64,000 nucleotides of DNA from Phycisphaeraceae bacterium (GTDB taxonomy: Bacteria; Planctomycetota; Phycisphaerae; Phycisphaerales; Phycisphaeraceae). Below, piece after piece: positions 28,877-38,656 of this stretch. The position numbers and the translations under genes were made by a program. Each line of letters begins with the position of its first letter. The stretch's first letter is position 1. Location: assembly GCA_002704825.1 (NCBI GenBank), contig PAIY01000228.1, positions 1 through 64,000 on the forward strand, in the 5' to 3' direction. Under the pieces are notes generated by a model. The model was not told where the DNA came from. It searched no databases and saw only the letters and a list, made by a program, of their open reading frames with translations.

Positions 28877-31282
28877 TCAACTTGCACATTGCAGGACGAC
28901 CACGCCGCCGTGGTGTTCGGTGATGTTGCCATCGGGCATGGTGATGATGCAGGGGACGTTGTCGGGCGTTTGGGCCTTGAGTGTGAATGTACCTTCGATT
29001 TGGGTCAGTTCGACTTTCACCGGGCCATGCGGTGTCGGGACGATGCCCTGGGCCTGCTTCTGTCGGCCGAGTTGGGGCTTGATACCGATGGTCGCATAGC
29101 CGCGTGCTGCCGGATGCACCCCCAGTACGTGACTGACAAACCAGTATGCCGGCCAACCACTCCATGCATGACAATCACTCCGCCCCGGATTTTCCAGCGT
29201 ATCCGGGCGTTCGGGCAGTGTCGTCAGATGCAGATCAAGGAACGTCTGCCAACCATCGAGTTTCTCCCAGACGCGGTCGGGCAAGCCAAGCTGACTCATC
29301 ACACGGGCGAAGTAGAACTGGAAATACATGGTGCAGCGTGCGAATTTTTCATCCGTCTGTGTAAAGAGATTTTCCGTAATGCTCGACAACTGTGATTCGT
29401 CAGCCGTCCCCGTCAACACGGCAAGCAGGTTGGCATGTTCGGAAAACTGATCCCGATGTTCACTGTCAGCAAAGAGTCCGCGGTCCGCAGACCACATGTG
29501 TTTGCGGATCGCATCACGCAAACTCTGAGCCTGCTGCTGATACTTCACTACCACATGCTCATCGACTTCTGCCACCGGCGCCATCTCGATCATGGCATGC
29601 AGCGCATCGAGCAGGAACAGGTTCATCACCGTACTGGGATAAACCGTCGGATCGCCTTCACGTTGGACTTGATGCGAACCACCCCCCTTTTTCCAGAACG
29701 GAACCCAGTCGACAAACTGCCACCATTCCAGGGAGGCAAAGAGTCCGTCGTCGTTGTATCGCTGGGTGAACCAGTGAATGACCTGCTGCATGCCGTTGTA
29801 GAGTTCTTTGACCAGTTCGGTTTCGCCGATGTGTTGATCGTAAAGCTGAACCGCACGCACCCAGATCAAACTGAATGTCGGGATGAACTGCGGGTGTCGC
29901 GAGGGGTAGCGACTCATGGTCAGGCCGAAGTGCTGACGGGAGTGATCCATGTCGGTGAGCAGGCGACGCCAGAGCAGAACATCCCCGCCGACATTGCAGG
30001 CAATGAGCGCCTGGATGATCGAGTCCCCGACGTATTGGAGTTGCTCGTAATAGGGACAGTCGGTGAAGTGATCCTGGGCACAGAGTCTTAGCGTATGCCA
30101 ACTCAAATCCCAGATTTCGTTGGCAAGATCGTTGTCCGTCTGGAACTCAGCCTGCCGAGTTAGCGGGTATGCATGGAAAAGGGAATCGAACTGCGTGATG
30201 GTGAGTGGTTCATCCTGAGTATCGACGTAGAGTTCGATGAAACGATAGGTCTGCCAACGCATGGGGGAGTAGAACGCGGTCTTACCACCGGCGATGACGA
30301 CGTCGCTGTGTCCTTCGATCTGCTGGCCGTCTGCCTGATCGCGGATGCCTTTGTTCCAGTCTTTACTGAAGCCTTCTGCGTAGACCATTTTCAGACTCGC
30401 AGCTTTGCCATCGCTGAAGCTGATCTGCGGGTAAGCGGTGGTGAGTTGGCCTTGATCGAAAATCACGCGCACCGAGGTGTTGGCAGGGATCGTCACCGGC
30501 TCGCGTTTGTAGATCAGGTTTTCCCAATCTGTTTGCTGCGTGTTCTCCGACGTGCGAGCGATCTGGAAAAACACCTGCTGGCCAAGTTCGGGTTGTGGGA
30601 TCACGCTGGGGACCAGTAGCCAAGGCGCTGCATAATCGGTCACCGGATCACTGCGACGATACACCGGGAACAGACGATGCACCGGCTGCCAACGTTCATC
30701 GTCCAGTGACAGCGTCAACGGGTCCTCGGGCATCTTCGTTAAGTCCACCGATTCGGTGTAGCCCAACGCCCAGTAGTAATAATTGGGTTGCTCGGAGTCC
30801 GAGGTCTTGCCCCCACCGATCTGTGGCGAGAAGGTTGGGTCATGCAAGACGTGCCATTTGGATTCACCATTGCCCTTGGTCGACAGGGACACCAGCACAT
30901 CATCTTGCTCTTCATTGAACACCGCACCGTGAAGCATCATGCCCGCCCGCGCGTGCATTTCATTGATCGGGCCGTTGGAACCAAAACTCAGTACTTCGAC
31001 AACCAACTGATAGGTGTTGGGGTTGAGTTTGATTTTTCGTTCAAAGCCGAAGCTGTCGTAGTGATAATGATAAAAGTCCCCTGCTGCTGGTCCGACGCCG
31101 AGCATCTGGCCGTTGATGTAGAGCTTGTACCGACTGTCTGCTGAGAGATGCAGCTTCAGGTAACCCACCTGATCCAGCGTAAAGTCCAAGCGGAAAAAGC
31201 ATCGCTCAAACGGCAGGGTCTGCGGTTGTTCCCGCCAAACCCAATGAACGTCCCAGGGACCGGTGTGTGACAGATCAATCAT
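28877..31282 (-). CDS. GH78-type alpha-L-rhamnosidase
   Basis: Inverting glycosidase of 801 residues that removes terminal alpha-L-rhamnose, probably from plant or algal polysaccharides. N-terminal beta-sandwich domains (FFRLDFTLDQVGYLKLHLSA, SRYKLYINGQMLGVGPA) precede the (alpha/alpha)6 barrel with DHFTDCPYYEQLQYVGDS, DMDHSRQHFGLTMSRYPSR and SLEWWQFVDWVPFW, and a C-terminal beta domain (HPAARGYATIGIKPQLG). No signal peptide is seen, so it may work on imported oligosaccharides. It is not clustered with the other glycosidases of the window. A GC-rich hairpin just past its stop (28829-28846) lacks a T tract. Confidence 0.88.
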   Translation of the reverse strand: MIDLSHTGPWDVHWVWREQPQTLPFERCFFRLDFTLDQVGYLKLHLSADSRYKLYINGQMLGVGPAAGDFYHYHYDSFGFERKIKLNPNTYQLVVEVLSFGSNGPINEMHARAGMMLHGAVFNEEQDDVLVSLSTKGNGESKWHVLHDPTFSPQIGGGKTSDSEQPNYYYWALGYTESVDLTKMPEDPLTLSLDDERWQPVHRLFPVYRRSDPVTDYAAPWLLVPSVIPQPELGQQVFFQIARTSENTQQTDWENLIYKREPVTIPANTSVRVIFDQGQLTTAYPQISFSDGKAASLKMVYAEGFSKDWNKGIRDQADGQQIEGHSDVVIAGGKTAFYSPMRWQTYRFIELYVDTQDEPLTITQFDSLFHAYPLTRQAEFQTDNDLANEIWDLSWHTLRLCAQDHFTDCPYYEQLQYVGDSIIQALIACNVGGDVLLWRRLLTDMDHSRQHFGLTMSRYPSRHPQFIPTFSLIWVRAVQLYDQHIGETELVKELYNGMQQVIHWFTQRYNDDGLFASLEWWQFVDWVPFWKKGGGSHQVQREGDPTVYPSTVMNLFLLDALHAMIEMAPVAEVDEHVVVKYQQQAQSLRDAIRKHMWSADRGLFADSEHRDQFSEHANLLAVLTGTADESQLSSITENLFTQTDEKFARCTMYFQFYFARVMSQLGLPDRVWEKLDGWQTFLDLHLTTLPERPDTLENPGRSDCHAWSGWPAYWFVSHVLGVHPAARGYATIGIKPQLGRQKQAQGIVPTPHGPVKVELTQIEGTFTLKAQTPDNVPCIITMPDGNITEHHGGVVVLQCAS

Positions 31283-31437
31283 GTAGCTGGCCTTTGATCA
31301 TGTTGGCTGTGGTGAAAGTGAAAGATTGATGGTAACCAAATGTGATGTGAATGCTAAGACAATCTTGCGCTGGCTGACAAATCGTTGCTTGGTCGTTGGT
31401 TCATGCGGGTTTAGGTGTTTTGATTTACAATGCGCCC

Positions 31438-31977
31438 ATGGCTCAGCGCAAAATCGAACAAATGGGCGAGAAGGTCTTCGACGGCAAACGCTTTGACGTG
31501 GTCCAGTTGGAGTTAACCAATCGCAATCCGGATGCGGGGACGTATCACAAGCAAATCGTGCTCCATCCCGGGGCGGCGGTGATCCTGCCAATGATCGATG
31601 ATGATCACGTGGTGATGATCCGTAACGAACGCCACATCGAGGACGAAGCGTTATGGGAACTTCCCGCAGGCACGCTCGAACCACCCGAACCGCCAGACGT
31701 CTGCGCAGGACGTGAACTGGTCGAAGAAGCCGGTTACAAGGCCGGGAACATCGCGTTTCTCACCAGGTTCTATTCGTCACCGGGCATCTGCACCGAGATG
31801 ATGCACTGTTACCTTGCAACGGATCTGACGGCAGTGGGGCAGCAACTTGAACCCAACGAGAAGATTACCGTTAAAGTCATGCCCTTCAATGAGGCGATTG
31901 AAATGATACGCGACGGGAAAATCATTGATGGTAAAACCGTCGCAGCCTTGTTGTATTATCAGACGTTTTGCAGATAA
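31438..31977 (+). CDS. Nudix hydrolase, ADP-ribose pyrophosphatase type
   Basis: Protein of 179 residues from ATG 31438 (MAQRKIEQMGEKVF). The Nudix box is complete: G78, E84, then RELVEEAG at 92-99. The N-terminal strand domain and the sequence VMIRNERHI and ELPAGTLEP before the box are as in ADP-ribose/NDP-sugar pyrophosphatases, which cleave nucleoside diphosphate derivatives to two monophosphates. It is divergent from the rhamnosidase gene, with 155 bases between the starts. Confidence 0.92.
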   Translation: MAQRKIEQMGEKVFDGKRFDVVQLELTNRNPDAGTYHKQIVLHPGAAVILPMIDDDHVVMIRNERHIEDEALWELPAGTLEPPEPPDVCAGRELVEEAGYKAGNIAFLTRFYSSPGICTEMMHCYLATDLTAVGQQLEPNEKITVKVMPFNEAIEMIRDGKIIDGKTVAALLYYQTFCR

Positions 31978-32135
31978 CCCCCCCCGGAAGTTTCCCGGAA
32001 GTTCCCCGGAAACCCCCGAATGCTACCTGGAGTTTTGCGGGGGCACTTTGACCGCCTTGCCACGCCTGCGGTATCTTGCGTTGGCAAAGCAACCGAAGTC
32101 AACCATGATGGGTATCACCCACAGGACAGAAACCG

Positions 32136-33059
32136 ATGGGCGTATACGACCGCGACTACACACAGGCAGACAGCCCTTTTGGCCCCTCCAAACGCGTGGG
32201 CAATTTTCTGATTCCCGCACCGGGCTGGCTGTCGATGGTGGCGATCCTGATCATCATCAATGTCGCGGTGTTCGTGATTGATGCGATCCTCATTAACTTT
32301 GCCAAAATCACCTTCCACGGCATGGCCCCACTTCATGGGATCGGCTACTTCTCATTTGTTACCGCTTTTGAGCACTTCCAGGTCTGGCGTGTACTCTCGT
32401 ATCAATTCCTGCATGCAGGGGTCAGTCACCTGTTCTGGAACATGCTTGGACTGTTTTTCTTCGGGCCGATGGTCGAAACTTACCTGGGCTCCAAACGGTT
32501 CCTGGCCTACTACCTGTTATGCGGTGTGTCGGGCAGCCTGTTTTATGTGTTGATGATGCTGATGCATATCCTGCCGGAGTACAATGGGCAGAGTGGCTAT
32601 ATCCCACTGGTCGGTGCCTCGGCCGGACTCTTTGGCGTGATGGTGGCAGCCGCAAAAATCTCCCCCAATACGCAGGTCCTGTTCATGTTCATCATCCCCA
32701 TCAAGATGCGCGTGATGATCTGGATGATGGTGGGTGTGGCAGCATTGACCCTGCTCAGCCAAGGCAATAACGCTGGCGGTGAAGCAGCCCACCTGGGCGG
32801 CGCGATTCTCGGTTTCTTCCTGATCCGTAAACCGAGCCTGCTGAACTTCGCGGACATGGGAGGCAGTCGTCGCAGTAAACCCACGCTGGCGCAACGCGCT
32901 AACCAATGGAAAGCCAACCGCGATCAGAAATCCCAACAGGAACTCGATGAAGAAGTCGATCGCATCCTGGCTAAAGTCAAAGCCTCGGGCATTCAGTCGC
33001 TGACCGAGAAGGAAAAGAAGACGCTCAACAAGGCCACCAATCAACAGCGTCGCGGTTGA
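32136..33059 (+). CDS. Rhomboid-family intramembrane serine protease
   Basis: Membrane protease of 307 residues with about six transmembrane helices. The conserved signals are HAGVSHLFWNM in helix 2, the catalytic Ser in VGASAGLFG (S162) and the catalytic His in EAAHLGGAILGF (H219). The cytoplasmic C-terminal tail (~75 residues) is charged and includes DEEVDRILAKVKASGIQSL, a short motif also found at the tail of other bacterial rhomboids. Substrates are unknown. It follows the Nudix gene by 158 bases. Confidence 0.93.
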   Translation: MGVYDRDYTQADSPFGPSKRVGNFLIPAPGWLSMVAILIIINVAVFVIDAILINFAKITFHGMAPLHGIGYFSFVTAFEHFQVWRVLSYQFLHAGVSHLFWNMLGLFFFGPMVETYLGSKRFLAYYLLCGVSGSLFYVLMMLMHILPEYNGQSGYIPLVGASAGLFGVMVAAAKISPNTQVLFMFIIPIKMRVMIWMMVGVAALTLLSQGNNAGGEAAHLGGAILGFFLIRKPSLLNFADMGGSRRSKPTLAQRANQWKANRDQKSQQELDEEVDRILAKVKASGIQSLTEKEKKTLNKATNQQRRG

Positions 33060-33095
33060 GTGAGTCTCCATTCCGCCAGTTGATCATGCATCAGC

Positions 33096-33251
33096 ATTAG
33101 AGCGTTTCCAGCAATTCATTTTCACGTTTAGGCAGATAAGGGATTAGGGTAAAGACAAGGCGATACCTGAATAACAGGCCTAATCCCAAATCCCTAATCA
33201 CCAATCCCTTTGAGAAGGTAGTTGAACATGAATTGCTGGAAACGGTCTAAT
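33096..33251. mobile_element. MITE-like element with 24-bp terminal inverted repeats
   Basis: The ends ATTAGAGCGTTTCCAGCAAT and the inverse of the right end (ATTAGACCGTTTCCAGCAAT) match at all but one position, and the match continues to TCAT. The 156-bp element has no coding capacity and encloses the GGGATTAG...CCCTAATCACCAATCCC repeat related to 3871-3965. No target-site duplication could be fixed by eye. Confidence 0.65.
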
Positions 33252-33611
33252 CTGAACTTGCAGCTTTCATCTGATTTTTCATACCCATGCACCATGATCA
33301 AACGCATATCGACGCGCGTTTTATTGTCATTGGCGTGGTGCCTTGAACGGCATGATTTCAAGTCAACCGAGCCAGGATGACTCGGCTATATACAGTATCG
33401 ATCGCCAATCGCTGAGATGACAGATGGAACATGATCGCCTGCCTGTGTGATCCGATCTGTAACAGTCCAACCCAGAACACCGGCTCGACACGGGCCGACT
33501 CACCAAGACAATACCCGCTAATCACACTGCAACACACACGTCTATTAGCTCAAAGATCTTCATTCAAACAAGCAGGGTTATTGTTTCAAATCGTTCAAGC
33601 ATCACCCAATT

Positions 33612-33647
33612 AAAAACACCCCGATGCATTGAGCACACGGGGTGTTT
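33612..33647 (-). terminator. Terminator after the PEP-CTERM gene
   Basis: AAACACCCCG and CGGGGTGTTT form a perfect 10-bp stem around a 14-base loop; on the minus strand a TTTTTAATT tract follows. It lies 25 bases past the PEP-CTERM stop. Confidence 0.88.
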
Positions 33648-33671
33648 GTTGATTGTATTGTGATATCTGCG

Positions 33672-34370
33672 TCATGCGGTGCGGCGATGGTTGCGGCGAC
33701 GACGCATGATCAGGAGGCTGCCAAAGCCCAACAGGGTCAAGGTGGCCGGTTCGGGAACCACACTATTGGTGGCAGTGAATGAACCAAAGGTAAAGTCATC
33801 TGCTACGCCTGAGCTGGCAATCACCAGGTTGATCGACTTGATATCCGTCAGGTCAACACCAGCGGTCAGGAAGTCGGCATAGTCAAAGCTCAGCGTGCCA
33901 GCGAAGCCATCGTTCAGATGCTGGATGCTTGAATAGGCATTGCCACCATTGTCCAAGACGCTGACGTGGGCGGTACCTTCACCATTGGCGTCATAGACCA
34001 CCAGCGAGAAGCTGCCCGTGGTGGTGCCACCGAGCAGGTCAAGATTCAGCGATCCATCCAGGCCGGCACCGTCATAGAGTGAGCCGTAGAAACCGGAGGA
34101 ACCGGCAATGCCGTCGAAGGCAATCGTGTTGCCAATGACCGGTGAATAGAAAATGTTGATCCCACCGGAGGATGCAACCACCAACGTGTCACGATAACCA
34201 CCGAGCACACCAGAGTGAAAACCGTCATCGACCGCACTGGTCGTGCCGAAGGTGCTCAGGTCAACACCGGTTGCAAAATCGTCAATCAGAATATCTGCAC
34301 GGGTCTGCGTCTGTGAAAAACCCAAAACCAATGTCAGAACCAGCAAAAATGGAATGAAGTGCTTTTTCAT
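33672..34370 (-). CDS. PEP-CTERM sorting-domain protein
   Basis: Secreted protein of 232 residues. A signal peptide (MKKHFIPFLLVLTLVLGFS) is followed by a Gly/Ser/Asp-rich beta domain and a C-terminal sorting signal: VPEPATLTLLGFGSLLIMRR and an Arg-rich tail. Such proteins are handled by an exosortase/archaeosortase-like system and end up in the envelope or matrix. The central domain is not recognised. The 250 bases upstream are non-coding and contain a CCGGTCGG/CCGACCGG hairpin (34416-34451) that could be part of the leader. Confidence 0.9.
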   Translation of the reverse strand: MKKHFIPFLLVLTLVLGFSQTQTRADILIDDFATGVDLSTFGTTSAVDDGFHSGVLGGYRDTLVVASSGGINIFYSPVIGNTIAFDGIAGSSGFYGSLYDGAGLDGSLNLDLLGGTTTGSFSLVVYDANGEGTAHVSVLDNGGNAYSSIQHLNDGFAGTLSFDYADFLTAGVDLTDIKSINLVIASSGVADDFTFGSFTATNSVVPEPATLTLLGFGSLLIMRRRRNHRRTA

Positions 34371-34621
34371 GGCGTCTCAATCCCCCTTAAAGTTGTTGTT
34401 CTCGTCAACAAGATTCCGGTCGGCAAAATCACCCCTGACGCCACCGACCGGTTTCCCTCCTTGTTCGTCCAATAAAAAACTACTGGACTTTATACAGAAT
34501 AAGTCGAACCATTTAAGCTTCAATGGCAATGCAAGTTAATTGGCAGAAATAGCTGCCAAAGAGTTGGGTTTGTATCGATTGTGACGATTGTCCGCCAAAA
34601 CAAGGCGTTTAGATGGCATTA

Positions 34622-36505
34622 TCAACCGTTGCCACTGAGCTGGCGGACGGTTTGATCGAAGTTGCGCACGATGTTGAGTAGCAGCACGTAGACCATCACG
34701 CTGTAGCCCACTGCCGCCAATGCCGCCCCCATCACGAGGTTCCATCGGCCGGGTATCGGCTCAGCCATCATGCTGTGAACCCGTTCATAAGGATTGATGA
34801 TCACCAGCATATGCGTCACCGGGCTGAAACTGTTGATGATCGGCCCGACCACCGGGATGTTGGCTGCCGCACTCCAGCCGCAGAACCCAAGCACCATGCT
34901 GATTGCAGACAATATGCCCACCGACCAGATCACCGCACCGAGTACGCCCTTGCTTTTGACTGACCAGTTCATGCCGACCATCACACAGAAGCCGACAAAC
35001 GGCAAAAGCATCAGCAGCAACAACAACGCGGCCTCAATGTTTAGCAACGGGTACGTCGCCGTGGCATTACCGGCACCATAGCTGACCATTGCCTGAGGCC
35101 ACTGCTGGGCGCGACCGATCCACGTGTACACACTGACCATCGCCAATGTCACCACGGGGACGGTCAACATCATCGTCAAAAAGCTCACCAACCCACGCAG
35201 CTTGCCCCAGATGTAAAGCTTGGGCGTCACCGGCGTGGTCAGAATCAAATCCAGCGTCCGGTCTTCCCGTTCACGACTCACGCAACTGGCACTCATGTAC
35301 AACGCCACCAGGCAGATCACCGCCAACTCCATGATTAACAGCGTTGCCAGAATATTGCGGAACACTTCATGCTGAGGCAGGTTCCGACCACCGGCGTTGG
35401 CGATCGATGGCAGGTTTTTACTGTGATACAACCAGATCAGTAGCGCGCCGGCCAACCAACCAATGAGCACGAACGCCCATTTGCCCAGAATCCCTGCAGC
35501 CACTTTGCCACGCGTCGAAGCCTCACGCCAGGCAATGGGATTGAGCCAAACCGTTCGCGGTTGGCGGCGACGCTCGCCCTGACCTTTACCAATGCGGAGT
35601 TTCTTTTTGAGTTTGTAGACCCACTGACTCTGCCCCTGCCCGATCATACGCACCCACAGTGAACAGAACGTGAGCATCGACACGCTCAATAAAGTCGTCA
35701 CCGTCGCAAACACGCCAAACGGGTGACACAGATACAACTTGGCAAGCCCCGAGTAACCCGTCAGTTCATCCGGCGAAGGCGCGTGATAGTTGGCAGCATT
35801 CAAGTAGCTTTCAAGCACCAGAATCGGGTGCAGCGGTGTCAGGTAATTCGTGCCATCCGCAACAATCGGGAAGTTCCGCAGCAGTGTCACGTCGATCATG
35901 TAACCGGCAACGAGATAACCAGCCACACCGATGACAAAACCCACCACGGCTTTGCGGCCACCAATGCGCATCACTGATAACGTCACCGCCACCGCACCCA
36001 TGAGTAATGCCGACAACGCTGCCACTGCAAAACTCACGAACACCGCACTGACCGGCACACCGCCGAAGATCAATAACACGGAAAACAAAGGCAATCCGCT
36101 AATCAATAATGCCAACACGAAATACAGTCGACCCAGCAGCGAACCAAAGACAATCTGCAGGTTCGATAATGGCGTGGTGAGCATGATGTCAAAGGTTTTG
36201 CCCTGCTGCTCCGCCGAGATCGCCCCTGCCATGAACAGCGGTGAAAGCAAGCAGATGAGAATCACCTGCCCGTAAGCGATCTGAGCAAAGACGTGCGCAC
36301 CGGCTTTGGCCAGCGCGGTCATGGAGATGTCCTGCCCAATCCCACCCCCGGAAGCCAAGGCAAGCATCACGAGCATGACCATGACACCAACATAGCCCAT
36401 GCGCACCCAAAGGTGTCGCACCCGTCGTGATCCCCCGTGAACGATTCGCATCAGAATCGGATTGGCTGGGATCAACTGCCAAAACCAGTAGATCAACCAT
36501 TGCAT
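34622..36505 (-). CDS. ABC-2 type transporter permease (double module)
   Basis: Membrane protein of about 627 residues from ATG 36505 (MQWLIYWFWQLIPANPILMR), with around twelve hydrophobic segments in two similar halves. Each half shows the ABC-2 permease pattern: SAEQQGKTFDIMLTTPLS in the first and SREREDRTLDLILTTPVTPK in the second. No ATPase gene lies next to it, so its partner is elsewhere. No good ribosome site precedes the start. A decayed copy of its first ~25 codons lies at 38657-38785, including part of the upstream sequence. The substrate is unknown. Confidence 0.85.
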   Translation of the reverse strand: MQWLIYWFWQLIPANPILMRIVHGGSRRVRHLWVRMGYVGVMVMLVMLALASGGGIGQDISMTALAKAGAHVFAQIAYGQVILICLLSPLFMAGAISAEQQGKTFDIMLTTPLSNLQIVFGSLLGRLYFVLALLISGLPLFSVLLIFGGVPVSAVFVSFAVAALSALLMGAVAVTLSVMRIGGRKAVVGFVIGVAGYLVAGYMIDVTLLRNFPIVADGTNYLTPLHPILVLESYLNAANYHAPSPDELTGYSGLAKLYLCHPFGVFATVTTLLSVSMLTFCSLWVRMIGQGQSQWVYKLKKKLRIGKGQGERRRQPRTVWLNPIAWREASTRGKVAAGILGKWAFVLIGWLAGALLIWLYHSKNLPSIANAGGRNLPQHEVFRNILATLLIMELAVICLVALYMSASCVSREREDRTLDLILTTPVTPKLYIWGKLRGLVSFLTMMLTVPVVTLAMVSVYTWIGRAQQWPQAMVSYGAGNATATYPLLNIEAALLLLLMLLPFVGFCVMVGMNWSVKSKGVLGAVIWSVGILSAISMVLGFCGWSAAANIPVVGPIINSFSPVTHMLVIINPYERVHSMMAEPIPGRWNLVMGAALAAVGYSVMVYVLLLNIVRNFDQTVRQLSGNG

Positions 36506-36840
36506 GGGGGAGATTGTACCGTGAATCGACCGATTGTGAATCAATTGACAGGGACAAATAGCACGCACTGCATGATCAAGGCAAGATCAATGTTGTCATC
36601 ACCAAGCCAGCGGATCATAATACGTTCAAACCTTGACATGCCGGGACGGTATCCGGCCCATGTTCATAACCGGTGGGAATAGATGAAACAGCTCAATCAG
36701 ATCGTCTTCACGCATCGCAAGCTGGCTATCTGCCTTTCACTTCAATTCCCCATAGACATTCATATCACAAACCAACACGCACGCTGCATCGGTGATGCAT
36801 GCTGTGATGTAATGACACACTCTCTCAAGGAGCACACAAC
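36506..36840. other. Divergent intergenic region
   Basis: 335 bases between the divergent ABC permease and YbjQ genes. A clear AAGGAG ribosome site precedes the ATG at 36841. I see no further gene or strong hairpin. Confidence 0.5.
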
Positions 36841-37272
36841 ATGATCATCGTCAACACCGAGGAAGTACCCAACCGTCAAATCAGTGACGTGCTGGGCCTG
36901 GTCCAAGGCAATACCATTCGCGCCAAGCATGCCGGCCGAGACATCATGGCCAGCTTGAAAAACCTGGTCGGTGGTGAACTCAGGGGTTACACCGAACTGC
37001 TCACCGAGTCGCGACGTCAGGCAATGGATCGGATGATCGCCCAGGCTCAGCAACTCGGTGCCGACGCCGTAGTCAATGTACGCTTTACCACCAGCGCGGT
37101 GGCGTCGGGCGCAGCAGAAATGTACGCCTACGGGACGGCAGTGAAACTGGCGCCCAAACCTCAGCCGATCCCAGCCCCCCAACCGCAAATCCAACCCCTT
37201 GCCCAACAAGTCCCCATGATGGACAACAACCAACCCCCCGTCGCACAGAACGATGCACCCAGTGCTTATTGA
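36841..37272 (+). CDS. YbjQ-family protein (1)
   Basis: Protein of 143 residues of the YbjQ/DUF74 heavy-metal-binding-type family. The core shows IVNTEEVPNRQISDVLGLVQ, GRDIMASLKNLVGGEL, ESRRQAMDRMIAQAQQLGAD and AVVNVRFTTSAV, and it forms a homopentamer in known structures. The last ~35 residues are a Pro/Gln-rich tail that the family lacks. AAGGAG precedes the ATG. It is 24 bases ahead of a second YbjQ-like gene. The molecular role of the family is not established. Confidence 0.85.
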   Translation: MIIVNTEEVPNRQISDVLGLVQGNTIRAKHAGRDIMASLKNLVGGELRGYTELLTESRRQAMDRMIAQAQQLGADAVVNVRFTTSAVASGAAEMYAYGTAVKLAPKPQPIPAPQPQIQPLAQQVPMMDNNQPPVAQNDAPSAY

Positions 37273-37296
37273 CCCTGATCAGCGAAAGGTACGCTC

Positions 37297-37761
37297 ATGG
37301 ACTTTATCCTTGGGATGTTGCTTGGCCTGATCTTCGGGCGACGCAACGAACGAAATCACATCCGGTCACTGGAACAGCGCGAAGGCATTCTCTTTCCCAT
37401 CGTCAAACTCGATAACCGCAAACGCATCAAAGACCCACAAACCGTGGCCGATGCGCAGATGGTCATCGGCCAGGCGGTCATGGCAAGCGACTATGCCAAA
37501 ACGTTCTTCGCACGTTGGCGAAATATCTTCGGCGGTGAGATGAAATCATTCCAATCACTACTCACACGCGGGCGACGCGAAGCCCTGCTGCGCATGATCG
37601 AAGACGCAAGACGACTGGGCGCCACCGAAGTCTGGAATGTCCGCTTTGAAACGTCCAACATCAGTATGGCAACAGGCAGAAGCGGCATGGCGCAGGTGGA
37701 AATCGTGGCCTTTGGTACGGCTGTCCGTCGCGCCCAGCCTATCACACAGGTGTTGGCATAA
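37297..37761 (+). CDS. YbjQ-family protein (2), with N-terminal hydrophobic segment
   Basis: Protein of 154 residues related to the preceding gene: FFARWRNIFGGEMKSFQSLL, RREALLRMIEDARRLGATEV and WNVRFETSNI align with the YbjQ core. It adds an N-terminal hydrophobic start (MDFILGMLLGLIFG) that may anchor it in the membrane. Its stop overlaps the start of the prsW-like gene (TAATG), so these genes are translationally coupled. Confidence 0.83.
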   Translation: MDFILGMLLGLIFGRRNERNHIRSLEQREGILFPIVKLDNRKRIKDPQTVADAQMVIGQAVMASDYAKTFFARWRNIFGGEMKSFQSLLTRGRREALLRMIEDARRLGATEVWNVRFETSNISMATGRSGMAQVEIVAFGTAVRRAQPITQVLA

Positions 37762-38648
37762 TGGCAAATGGGCACGGCATCGAAGACGAACCCATCTATG
37801 GCGGTCAGCCCGTCGACGCCTCCGGCATTGATCCCTCCGAAGCAATCGCTGATCGCACGCTTGAATACACCGACACCCATCACGAAATCGCCCAACACTC
37901 CGTCTTCGATGAACCGGGCTACACCATCTCCGCCGATCAAGACCAACCGCGCCTCATTGACCGACCCTGGCATTGTCTGAATTGCGACTACAACCTCCAG
38001 GGCTGTCATGTCGGCCAACCGTGTCCAGAATGTGGCCACATCCAATATGACCGACCGATCCGTCATGGTGAACTCGGTTACGCGTCGTGGCTGCAATACA
38101 AAGCTGCGCAGGTTTCGGCCATCCAATCATGGTTATTCCTGGCAGTGTTGGCGTTTGTCAGCGGTCCCCTTGCCATCGTCGGCACGCTTTGGCAAACCGT
38201 GCAGGTCCAATCCGGCCTCGACGTTTTTGGCCTGCTGGGCGTTATCATGATCGCCCCCATGATTGAAGAAATCATGAAGGTCTTAGCCATCGCCTTGGTC
38301 GCAGAACTCAAGCCCTACTGGGTCTGCACTCCCGGGCAGATCGTCATCTGTGCAGCGCTGTCAGGCCTGGGTTTTGCCGTAATCGAAAACGCGATGTACC
38401 TGCTGGTCTACATCAACCATCCAACCCCCGCGATTATCGCCTGGCGATGGTCGGTGTGCGTTGCGCTGCATGTGGGATGTTCGACAATCGTGGGAACCGG
38501 TGTTGCCAACGTCTGGCAGCGGACCATGCTAACCGCCCAGCGTCCCCAAGTCCCCTTCCAACTCAACCGCCTGACATTAGCCATCATCATCCACGCCAGC
38601 TACAACGCCCTGGCCACCCTCCTCGAACTCGCCGGTGTCTTTCAGTGA
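37761..38648 (+). CDS. PrsW-like intramembrane metalloprotease with zinc ribbon
   Basis: Membrane protein of 295 residues. Residues ~70-95 form a zinc ribbon (LNCDYNLQGCHVGQPCPECG); the rest is a multi-helix PrsW domain with the metal-site motif MIEEIMKVLAIAL, the segment GLGFAVIENAMYL and a His in VALHVGCSTIVGTG. PrsW proteases cleave membrane proteins, for example anti-sigma factors. The start overlaps the stop of the second YbjQ gene, which makes a three-gene YbjQ-YbjQ-PrsW operon. The fused zinc ribbon is the oddity; its target is unknown. Confidence 0.87.
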   Translation: MANGHGIEDEPIYGGQPVDASGIDPSEAIADRTLEYTDTHHEIAQHSVFDEPGYTISADQDQPRLIDRPWHCLNCDYNLQGCHVGQPCPECGHIQYDRPIRHGELGYASWLQYKAAQVSAIQSWLFLAVLAFVSGPLAIVGTLWQTVQVQSGLDVFGLLGVIMIAPMIEEIMKVLAIALVAELKPYWVCTPGQIVICAALSGLGFAVIENAMYLLVYINHPTPAIIAWRWSVCVALHVGCSTIVGTGVANVWQRTMLTAQRPQVPFQLNRLTLAIIIHASYNALATLLELAGVFQ

Positions 38649-38656
38649 TGAACGTA

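Larger units (their letters stand above)
33060..33671. other. Intergenic region with a MITE-like element
   Basis: About 600 bases without a credible gene. The left part holds the inverted-repeat element at 33096-33251, the right end the terminator at 33612-33647. Between them (33252-33611) I see nothing that I can name; a 60-codon open frame there has no ribosome site. Confidence 0.55.
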
